DNA from: Rhizobium phaseoli
GTDB taxonomy: Bacteria > Pseudomonadota > Alphaproteobacteria > Rhizobiales > Rhizobiaceae
Assembly (NCBI RefSeq): GCF_003985125.1
Contig: NZ_ML133579.1
Span: forward strand, 1-64,000
DNA length: 64,000 nt
Direction of reading: 5' to 3'
A program made the translations under genes and the position numbers. This document shows positions 8,045-14,634 of this stretch, piece after piece. The notes beneath the pieces were generated by a model, which saw only the letters and a list, made by a program, of their open reading frames with translations, had not been told where the DNA came from and searched no databases. Numbering within the stretch: the stretch's first letter is position 1; each line of letters starts with the position of its first letter.

Positions 8045-8280
8045 ATGGCTCGCAAATACCTCACCGACTTCAGCTTTTGAGGTCACGTCGAAACGGCGTA
8101 AATCCTTCCCATCCGAAGCCCGGGTCAAAAGCGGTTCGCAGATCGTCCATGGCGGTGTCGAACTGATCGAAAAACTCGGCCGCAACGATCCCTGCCCCTG
8201 CGGCTCCAGGAGGCGGTTTCAAGAATTGCTGCCTGCAATCCGGCCGCTATGACGGCATCGAACGGGATTACTATTTTTAG
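8045..8280 (+). pseudogene. SEC-C zinc-motif small protein, broken by two single-T frameshifts
   Basis: A strong ribosome site (GAGGAGG) precedes ATG 8045, which reads MARKYLTDFSF and then stops. Moving one base at the T run near 8081-8084 restores a frame that runs through KLGRNDPCPCGS, the SEC-C zinc motif. A second one-base move at the T run near 8217-8219 restores KNCCLQSGRYDGIERDYYF and the stop at 8278-8280. Both lesions are one extra T. Without them the product would be about 77 residues with the complete CPC...CC zinc site. Either the gene has decayed or the read has homopolymer errors. Confidence 0.75.
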
Positions 8281-8300
8281 AGACCGTGACTGAAGGTGGT

Positions 8301-8322
8301 GGCGCCCTTACAGAAGGGCGCC
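8301..8322. terminator. Hairpin between the SEC-C remnant and prfH
   Basis: GGCGCCCTT (8301-8309) pairs with AAGGGCGCC (8314-8322) around ACAG, followed by GTTTATTA. It lies between convergent genes and could end transcription from both sides. Confidence 0.65.
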
Positions 8323-8353
8323 GTTTATTATGCGGTTAGAGCGACATATCGGA

Positions 8354-8968
8354 TCACAGCTTGAAAGCCTTGACCTCGTTGCCTCGCTCGATCGTCCGGT
8401 TGGCGATAAAGCGTCCGGATTTGGCCGCCTCCTGCTTTTCAGCCTCGATTTGATGCAACATTGCCTCAAGACGCCGAAGCGCCAGCGCCTTGTTGCGATG
8501 CTGCGAGCGCTCGTCGCGCGCCGTCACCACGAGACCAGTCGGCCGATGCAGGACGCGCACCGCACTGTCGGTCGTATTCTGGTGCTGGCCGCCGGGTCCG
8601 CCGGCCCTCAGCGTCTCGAAACGCAGGTCGGCGGGATCGATCGTCACCTCGCCGCCTTCCGGCCCAGGCTCGATACGCTGAACGGCGACGTACCAGTTCT
8701 GTCGCTTGTGACCGGACCGCACCGGACTCTTGAAGGTGAACCTGATCGTGCCGGAATAACCGGCAGCAATCCGCCCCGCCTCCATACCATCGAGGCTGAC
8801 GATCGCCGACTTCGCGCCATGCTGGTCGGGCATCGGACCGAGGCTGACCTCGAAAGAGCAGCCAAGCCCGATCGCCTCACGTTCGAGGATGCCGAGCAGT
8901 GCAGAAAGCGCGATGCGGCACTCGGCCGGACCGTTGCCCGATGTAAGAAGAAGATCAATAGCGCTCAT
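8354..8968 (-). CDS. prfH: Peptide chain release factor homolog PrfH
   Basis: A 204-residue class I release factor relative with the GGQ peptidyl-hydrolysis motif in LRAGGPGGQHQNTTDSAVRV and the basic tail typical of this group. It lacks the large codon-recognition domain of RF1/RF2, and the length suits PrfH. Work on PrfH indicates that it rescues ribosomes whose 16S decoding centre has been cut, after which RtcB2 reseals the RNA. The ATG at 8968 was chosen because it overlaps the end of the upstream rtcB-like gene by 14 bases, which suggests translational coupling; the frame is open further upstream but inside rtcB2. The pair is sporadic in bacteria and probably mobile. Confidence 0.88.
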   Translation of the reverse strand: MSAIDLLLTSGNGPAECRIALSALLGILEREAIGLGCSFEVSLGPMPDQHGAKSAIVSLDGMEAGRIAAGYSGTIRFTFKSPVRSGHKRQNWYVAVQRIEPGPEGGEVTIDPADLRFETLRAGGPGGQHQNTTDSAVRVLHRPTGLVVTARDERSQHRNKALALRRLEAMLHQIEAEKQEAAKSGRFIANRTIERGNEVKAFKL

Positions 8969-10178
8969 GGCCGCGCCCTCCTTCCCGGCGATGGTCGGGC
9001 TTTCGCCGGCGCTGTTCGACCTCCGCCTCATCGACCGCCTTCTTGAAGGTGACGAGCGGCCGCAGGCTGGCAAGCATGGTGATCAGCCCCTCCCTTTCGA
9101 GATCGCTCACCACCTGCCCGGCATCCTTATAGGCCGGCGCCGCTTCCTCGACGACGAGGCCGCGGTCGTCGCAGATGGCGATACCACCCCAGGGATTGCG
9201 CAGCAGCTGCTCCCTTTCGGACCGATTGCGACCGACACGCCCATGCATGGTGGCGCGATCATATTTGCGGCCGGCGCCATGAGAGATGCTACCAAGCGAA
9301 CGGCTGACGCCGGCGCTTGCAACAACCAAATGGCTCAGGCTTGCACGCGATCCCGCAATCGGCGCGAGTTCACCGGGGGCCACGGCCGCAGCACCTTTGT
9401 AATGCACAAACCCGCGCTCTGAACGACGAACGAGATTGTGCGGGATATCGGCGATGAGACGCAGATCGGCGCGAAGCGACGCAGCCGCCCGAACTGCGAC
9501 CAGCCGCCGGTTCAGCGATGCCCAGGCAACGCAGCGATCATGGCGCGCAAGCCACGCGGCCCCGGTCTCCGAGCCGGGATCGAGGCCGGCTGCGAGCCCC
9601 GAATGAGCAGTCACCGTCTGCGAGAAGACGGCGGCGCCAAGGGAGCGTGAGCCGGAATGGACGAGGAGATAAAGCCCGTAATCGTCGAGACCGGCAGAGC
9701 GTCCGCCCTCAGCAAGATCTTCCACCGCCTGCAGCTCGCAGAAATGGTTGCCGCCGCCGATCGTGCCCAAGGCATCGGGCGCGAGGTCGGCGGGCAGACC
9801 GGCTTCGGCGAGTCGTTCGCCAGTGTCGCCGATCGCCTGCATCTCAAGCCGGCGAAGCCGCTCGACCGCCTTGTCGATCTTCAGTTTGCGCAACGGCAGA
9901 TCCAGCCCGAAGAGCGACATGCCGCAGCCGATATCGTTGCCGATCAGCAGCGGGTGCAGCCTCGACGACAGCACGGCGACGCCGGTCGCACCGTATTTGC
10001 CGGGGTGCAGATCCGGAAAGGCGGCTATTTCCGATACACCCGGCAGTCGCGACATCTCGTCGAGCTGGTCCAAGGCAGCGCCTTCGTTCCAGGCGGAACT
10101 GGAAAAGAAACGATTGATGATCGCCGGATCTGACGCCGGGGTCATCGGGGAGCTTCCGCTCCCGATAGAATTGCCCAT
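8955..10178 (-). CDS. rtcB2: RtcB-family RNA ligase of the PrfH-linked type (RtcB2)
   Basis: A 407-residue RtcB-family protein. Metal and guanylate-site motifs visible include AAFPDLHPGKYGATGVAV, IGNDIGCGMSLFG (the metal-binding Asp/Cys), LGTIGGGNHFCELQ, LLVHSGSRSLG and SHGAGRKYDRA (the His-Gly-Ala-Gly site of GMP transfer, here SHGAGR). The family joins a 2',3'-cyclic phosphate or 3'-phosphate RNA end to a 5'-OH. The gene lies immediately upstream of prfH and overlaps it by 14 bases, the arrangement known for ribosome repair pairs. The ATG at 10178 is the first ATG; the frame extends to a TTG at 10232 but those residues look unrelated to the family. Upstream is a structured leader. Confidence 0.88.
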   Translation of the reverse strand: MGNSIGSGSSPMTPASDPAIINRFFSSSAWNEGAALDQLDEMSRLPGVSEIAAFPDLHPGKYGATGVAVLSSRLHPLLIGNDIGCGMSLFGLDLPLRKLKIDKAVERLRRLEMQAIGDTGERLAEAGLPADLAPDALGTIGGGNHFCELQAVEDLAEGGRSAGLDDYGLYLLVHSGSRSLGAAVFSQTVTAHSGLAAGLDPGSETGAAWLARHDRCVAWASLNRRLVAVRAAASLRADLRLIADIPHNLVRRSERGFVHYKGAAAVAPGELAPIAGSRASLSHLVVASAGVSRSLGSISHGAGRKYDRATMHGRVGRNRSEREQLLRNPWGGIAICDDRGLVVEEAAPAYKDAGQVVSDLEREGLITMLASLRPLVTFKKAVDEAEVEQRRRKPDHRREGGRGHERY

Positions 10179-10376
10179 GATAATGAACTCTGGATATGAG
10201 TAGTCTTCATCGCCGGAAACGGCGATGTTCAACCGGCATCATCAGCCCTTTGGCTGACTTAGGCCGAAACCCTCTCGGGGCGTGCGGAGATATTCGTCAT
10301 CGTGGCGCTCCCTTTTCCAGAACAATAGAGAGGTCCCCTTAGGCGAAGTGAGACGTAATTGCAAGCATGAGGCGCG
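10179..10376 (-). promoter_or_regulatory. Structured leader of rtcB2-prfH
   Basis: Read on the minus strand, this stretch holds a short ORF (10300-10259), then a hairpin TCAGCC/GGCTGA (10257-10242) and a second hairpin CATCGCCG/CGGCGATG with a four-base loop (10227-10208), and then the rtcB2 start. The second stem is perfect over 8 bp. The order of leader peptide, stems and gene suggests attenuation or another translation-linked control. It does not match a riboswitch class I can name. Confidence 0.45.
10259..10300 (-). CDS. Possible 13-residue leader peptide before rtcB2
   Basis: ATG 10300 is preceded by GGGAG at seven bases and opens the reading frame MTNISARPERVSA followed by TAA at 10259. 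The ribosome site is better than the one in front of rtcB2 itself. Such a short translated frame ahead of a ribosome-repair gene could sense translation state. It is too short for composition tests, so the call rests on position and the ribosome site alone. Confidence 0.35.
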   Translation of the reverse strand: MTNISARPERVSA

Positions 10377-11378
10377 CTAACCGCAGAATGATTTCCGATA
10401 GGCGCTTGGGCTCGTCCCCAGCCGCCGACGAAAATGATGGCGCATGGTCGCGAGCGTGCCGAAGCCGCTTGATGTCGCGATGTCGTCGAGCGACACGGCA
10501 AGCTCCTTCTCCAGGAGATCGCGCGCGTGCCGCAGCCGCTCCTTCAGCAGCCATTCGCCGACACTCTCACCGGTTGTGGCTTCGAAGCGGCGCTGAAAGG
10601 TGCGCATGCTCATGCCCGCTCTTTTGGCGAGCAGATTGATCGGCTGCTCCTCGGACAGGCTTTCCCGCATCCACTCGATCAGCGGCCCGAGACGGATGCC
10701 CTCGCGCTCTTCCGGCACGGGAGCCGCGATGAACTGCGCCTGCCCGCCCTCACGATGCGGCGGAACGACGAGCCGTCGCGCCACGCTGTTGGCGGCATCC
10801 GCGCCGAAATCGCCGCGCACCACATGCAGGCAGAGATCGATGCCGGCGGCACTGCCCGCCGCCGTCAGCAGGCTGCCCTCGTCGATGTAGAGAACGTCGG
10901 CATCGAGGCTGATGTCGGGATAACGCGCGGCGATCGAGGCGACGTAGCGCCAGTGCGTGGTCGCCCGCCGTCCGGCCAGCAGACCGGCCGCAGCAAGCAC
11001 GGCAACGCCGGAGCAGAGCGACATCACCCGCGCACCCCGTCCGTGCGCAGCCCGCAAGGCAGCGATCAGCGGCGCAGGCACCGGCGCGTCGATCGCCCGC
11101 CAGCCCGGCACGACGATCAGGTCCGCCTCCTCGAGCACCTCCAGCCCCTTGTCGACGGCAACCGTCAACCCGCCGGCGGCGCGAAGCGGCCCCGGTTCGA
11201 TGCCGCAGACCGAGAAGCGATACCAGCCCTCGCCCATCTCCGGACGTGGCAGGCCGAAGACCTCGTAGGCGATGCCGAATTCGAAGGTGCAAAGTCCGTC
11301 ATAGGCAAGGGCTGCGACCAGCGGTGCTTTCGTCTGATGCGGCGATGTGTTTGGCATGATCTTTACGCTGTCGGTCAT
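10377..11378 (-). CDS. ftrA: FtrA/GlxA-type transcriptional regulator (DJ-1/PfpI plus AraC)
   Basis: A 333-residue regulator. The N-terminal half is a class I glutamine amidotransferase-like domain, with the nucleophile elbow containing Cys in RVMSLCSGVAVLAAAGLL. The C-terminal half is an AraC DNA-binding domain: first helix-turn-helix NLLAKRAGMSMRTFQRRF and second one SLDDIATSSGFGTLATMRHH. This matches the FtrA group. It faces a rhodanese-like gene across about 70 bases, a pairing common in Proteobacteria, and so is a likely regulator of it. Starts at 11378 or 11357 are both plausible; neither has a strong ribosome site. Confidence 0.85.
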   Translation of the reverse strand: MTDSVKIMPNTSPHQTKAPLVAALAYDGLCTFEFGIAYEVFGLPRPEMGEGWYRFSVCGIEPGPLRAAGGLTVAVDKGLEVLEEADLIVVPGWRAIDAPVPAPLIAALRAAHGRGARVMSLCSGVAVLAAAGLLAGRRATTHWRYVASIAARYPDISLDADVLYIDEGSLLTAAGSAAGIDLCLHVVRGDFGADAANSVARRLVVPPHREGGQAQFIAAPVPEEREGIRLGPLIEWMRESLSEEQPINLLAKRAGMSMRTFQRRFEATTGESVGEWLLKERLRHARDLLEKELAVSLDDIATSSGFGTLATMRHHFRRRLGTSPSAYRKSFCG

Positions 11379-11449
11379 GATGGCCAATTTCGCAAAGCTC
11401 TACCATCGGCGATACCAGGCTGCAATTCCAACACGCAAAGGAAAGACAG

Positions 11450-11860
11450 ATGCCAAGCCCCGTCTCCGAAATACCAGCCGCCGCGCCCGATCTCGCCGCC
11501 GCTCACTATGCCGCCAAGCTCGCCTTCGAGACCGATTGCTCCGATGTCCATGCCGCCTTTGCCGGCGCCAAGGTCGATTTCGTTCTCCTCGACGTGCGCT
11601 CGCCGGGCCTGTTTGCGCAATCCCACCTGCCGGGCGCGATCAACCTGCCGCACGGCAAGATGACCGCGCACCGCATGTCGGAATGGGCAAGGGACACGCT
11701 GTTCGTCGTTTATTGCGCCGGACCCCACTGCAACGGCGCGGATAAGGCCGCTCTCCGCCTCGCCAGGCTCGGCCTGAGGGCGAAGCTGATGATCGGCGGC
11801 ATGACCGGCTGGGCCGACGAAGGCCTCGCCTTCGAAAGCGGGGCCGTCGCTGCCGAATAG
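11450..11860 (+). CDS. Rhodanese-like sulfurtransferase domain protein
   Basis: A 136-residue single rhodanese domain. The entry motif is DFVLLDVRSPGLFAQSHLPG, and the active-site loop is YCAGPHCNGADKAA, where the first Cys sits at the usual end of the beta strand and a second Cys lies in the loop. The C-terminal signature MIGGMTGWADEG matches the family. Rhodaneses move sulfane sulfur; the physiological acceptor is unknown. It is divergent from the FtrA-type regulator and probably under its control. AAGGAAAG precedes the ATG at 11450. Confidence 0.85.
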   Translation: MPSPVSEIPAAAPDLAAAHYAAKLAFETDCSDVHAAFAGAKVDFVLLDVRSPGLFAQSHLPGAINLPHGKMTAHRMSEWARDTLFVVYCAGPHCNGADKAALRLARLGLRAKLMIGGMTGWADEGLAFESGAVAAE

Positions 11861-11899
11861 CCGCAAGCTCCCCTCCACGACGCGAGGGGAGCGCATGTT

Positions 11900-12922
11900 T
11901 CAAAACTCGATGACGACCTTGCCGAACGGGCCGCGATAGAGATGATCGAGCGCCTGCGGCAATTCCTCGAAGGCATAACGCTTGTCGATGACAGGCTTCA
12001 GCCCGGTCCGGTCGACGGCGCGCACCAGATCTTCCAGCGCCCGACGGTGACCGACCGAAATTCCCTGTACGATGGGCGCCTTCAGAAGGAAGGGCGCCGC
12101 CGGCCCCGAGATGTCGAACCCCTCGAACACGCCGATCACCGAGATGCGGCCGTTGACCGCCACGGCCTTCAGCGCCTGGCCGAGATGCGGCCCGCCGACG
12201 ATCTCAAGCACATGGTCGGCGCCGTAGTCCCCCGTCAGGTGATAGAGCCGCTCCACCCAGTCGCCGTCGTGCCTGTTGATCAGATGATCGGCGCCGAGCG
12301 CCGACGCCCGCTCGAGCTTTTCGGTACTGCCTGACGTAATGAAGACCTCGGCGCCATGCGCCTTGGCGATCTGCAGGCCGAAGAGCGCGACGCCGCCGGT
12401 TCCCTGCACCAACACCTTGTCGCCGGCTTTCAGCCTGCCGCATTCAATGAGGGCGAACCACGCGGTCAGGCCGGCGCAGGGCAGCGTGCTTGCTTCGGCG
12501 GCATCGAGTGTATCAGGCGCACGCGTGAACCACTGCTCGGAAAGCACGGTATGTTCGGACAGCACGCCCGGATAGAAGCCGCCGCGTGTCCGGTAATGTG
12601 GAGTGCGGGCCGTGCCCGGCCCCCGGCCCTCGATCCAGTCCGGCGAAAAGGTGGAGATCACCCGGTCTCCGGGTTTGAAGCGCGTCACGTCAGGCCCGAC
12701 GGCCTCGACCACGCCCGCCATGTCCGAGGCCGGCACGAAGGGAAACTTCAACGGCAGTCCCATGCCGCTCTCCAGCACCAGCCTGTCGCGGAAGTTGAGA
12801 GAAACCGCCTGCGTCCGCACCCGGACCATCGTGCCCGACACCTCGGGAATTCGGGCTTCACCGATCTTCAGATCGGCGTCCGGTCCGATCGTCTCGGTCT
12901 GCCACTGCCTTGTCATCTGCAT
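11900..12922 (-). CDS. Medium-chain NAD(P)-dependent alcohol dehydrogenase/quinone oxidoreductase
   Basis: A 340-residue MDR-superfamily enzyme. The GroES-like N-terminal half includes FPFVPASDMAGVVEAVG and RFKPGDRVISTF; the Rossmann half has VLVQGTGGVALFGLQIAKAH. The Cys/Glu set of the structural zinc site is absent, so it is likely a zinc-independent member of the quinone oxidoreductase type. AAGGAG stands 7-8 bases before ATG 12922. It faces a LysR gene across about 90 bases that contain an ATATAT palindrome, the usual target layout for LysR control. The substrate cannot be deduced. Confidence 0.82.
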   Translation of the reverse strand: MQMTRQWQTETIGPDADLKIGEARIPEVSGTMVRVRTQAVSLNFRDRLVLESGMGLPLKFPFVPASDMAGVVEAVGPDVTRFKPGDRVISTFSPDWIEGRGPGTARTPHYRTRGGFYPGVLSEHTVLSEQWFTRAPDTLDAAEASTLPCAGLTAWFALIECGRLKAGDKVLVQGTGGVALFGLQIAKAHGAEVFITSGSTEKLERASALGADHLINRHDGDWVERLYHLTGDYGADHVLEIVGGPHLGQALKAVAVNGRISVIGVFEGFDISGPAAPFLLKAPIVQGISVGHRRALEDLVRAVDRTGLKPVIDKRYAFEELPQALDHLYRGPFGKVVIEF

Positions 12923-13012
12923 CTTTCTGCTCCTTCTCGATTGAGGAGCCGCAGATATATCGTTGAAAATATATCCGCTGTTGCGATATTAAATCGACAG
13001 AATGGTGCCGAT

Positions 13013-13924
13013 ATGGAAACAAATATGGAGCAACTGAAGGGGATTTCGATCTTCGTCCAGACGGCAGAAGCCGGCGGCTTCTCAGCCGCCGCCGAACGGC
13101 TTCACCTTACCCGCTCGGCAGTCAGCAAAACGATCGCAAGGCTCGAACAGCGGCTCGGTGTGCGACTCTTCAACCGCACGACCCGGACCCAAAGCCTGAC
13201 CGACGAAGGCCGGTTCTTCTATGAGCGCTGCCTGAGAGCCATTGAGGAAATCCGGATCGGCGAGGCCCAGCTCGAATCTGGCAGGCGCGAGGTCCGCGGC
13301 AGGCTGCGGGTATCGATGCCGGTGCTGTTCGGACGTCAATGCGCCGCTCCGATCCTGACCCGCCTGCTCGACGATCACCCGGATCTCGAACTCGACTTCT
13401 CCTTCAGCGATCGCATCGTCGATCTCCTGGAGGACGGCTTCGATCTTGCCGTCCGCAACGGCCCGCTGAAGGATAATCCCGACCTGATGGCGCGGGCGAT
13501 CGCCGGGCAGTCCATGACGGTCTGCGCCTCGCCTGCCTATCTGGAGAAATATGGCGCGCCGCAAACGCTCGAGGATCTCGCCCACCATCAGGCTATCGTC
13601 TATCGCAGGGGTGACAACGACAGACCCTGGATCTTTCCGGCTGCAGCCGGTCCCCCGCGCGAAATTCTGCCGAAATCGCGGCTGCGGCTCGACGATCTCG
13701 CCTCGATAGCAGACGCCGCCGTGGAAGGCCGGGGCCTTGCCTGGCTGACCTGCTGGCTGGTGCGGGACAGGGTCCTGTCAGGTGAGCTCGTGCGGGTTCT
13801 GACCGATATGCCGTCCAACATCTTCCAAGCCTATGCCGTGTGGCCGAGATCGCCGGTAATGCTGCCGAAGGTGCGTCTTGCCATCGATATATTGGCGGCA
13901 AATCTGCCTCGCCTGATGGATTGA
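13013..13924 (+). CDS. LysR-family transcriptional regulator
   Basis: A 303-residue regulator. Residues about 5-65 are the winged helix (GGFSAAAERLHLTRSAVSKT, then LEQRLGVRLFNRTTRTQSLT), followed by a LysR substrate-binding domain of the DsdC/AaeR-like CrgA branch (LRVSMPVLFGRQCAAPIL, DLAVRNGPLKDNPDLMAR). The ATG at 13013 has a second in-frame ATG four codons later. It is divergent from the oxidoreductase at 11900, which it probably regulates. The intergenic region shows ATATATCGTTGAAAATATAT, an AT-rich partial palindrome that fits a LysR operator. Confidence 0.88.
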   Translation: METNMEQLKGISIFVQTAEAGGFSAAAERLHLTRSAVSKTIARLEQRLGVRLFNRTTRTQSLTDEGRFFYERCLRAIEEIRIGEAQLESGRREVRGRLRVSMPVLFGRQCAAPILTRLLDDHPDLELDFSFSDRIVDLLEDGFDLAVRNGPLKDNPDLMARAIAGQSMTVCASPAYLEKYGAPQTLEDLAHHQAIVYRRGDNDRPWIFPAAAGPPREILPKSRLRLDDLASIADAAVEGRGLAWLTCWLVRDRVLSGELVRVLTDMPSNIFQAYAVWPRSPVMLPKVRLAIDILAANLPRLMD

Positions 13925-14097
13925 ATGGGCTCGCGCTGCCAGTGGCGCTTGCAAGGCCGGGCAGTGGACCGCAGGGCAAAGGAATCCCCCGTTTTTCTAT
14001 GGGTTTCTCTGGAAATACAGAGATGCTGCAATATATCGCTAGTTCGCGTTCTCTTATAAACGGCATCATCTGCCATATCACCCAGAATACGGTCCGC

Positions 14098-14634
14098 ATG
14101 TCACTTCGCAGCGTGCTTCGCGCACAAACAGCAGATTGCCACGCCGAGGTCGACAAGCTTTTCGGCAGGTTCGATCTTTCCAACAGAGAGCATTATCGGA
14201 CATTTCTGCGCACGCATGCCCGCATCGTGCCAGCCGCCGAATATGCGATCGAGCATGCCGGCACCCGCCGCCTGCTGCCCGACTGGCCGGACCGCAGACG
14301 TGCGCCGCTGCTCTTTGCCGATATCCGGGCGCTCGGCGATCAAATGCCGGCGCTGCTTCCGCCGCCGGCACTGGGTTGCGAAGCGGCACTCTGGGGAGCG
14401 CTCTACGTGCTCGAAGGCTCCAAGCTCGGCGGCGCCCTGCTTGCCAAGTCCGTGCCGGATCACCTGCCGCGCAGCTATCTCGCGCCGCAAGGGCCAAAGG
14501 GCGCCATACGCGCCTTCATGGAGCGCCTCGACGCGAGCGATGTCGGCGATCCCGCGATAGCCGTTTCCGCGGCCCGCAATGTCTTCGAGCTCTTCCTCAA
14601 AGCCGCGCAGCTCGAACTGGAAGCCGTCCCATGA
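14098..14634 (+). CDS. bphO: Biliverdin-producing heme oxygenase BphO
   Basis: A 178-residue protein of the heme oxygenase fold. The likely proximal heme ligand is the His of LRAQTADCHAEVDKLF near residue 16; the distal helix appears as LWGALYVLEGSKLGGALLA with the characteristic glycines. It opens heme to biliverdin, CO and iron. It overlaps the phytochrome gene by ATGA, so biliverdin is made together with its apoprotein. The start MSLRSVL at 14098 gives the normal length. An upstream in-frame extension to 13840 runs inside the LysR gene and is not used. Confidence 0.9.
   Translation: MSLRSVLRAQTADCHAEVDKLFGRFDLSNREHYRTFLRTHARIVPAAEYAIEHAGTRRLLPDWPDRRRAPLLFADIRALGDQMPALLPPPALGCEAALWGALYVLEGSKLGGALLAKSVPDHLPRSYLAPQGPKGAIRAFMERLDASDVGDPAIAVSAARNVFELFLKAAQLELEAVP

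Noticed and set aside
10179..10232. An upstream TTG start for rtcB2
   Set aside because: The added 18 residues overlap the leader hairpins and have no family resemblance; the ATG at 10178 gives a normal N-terminus.
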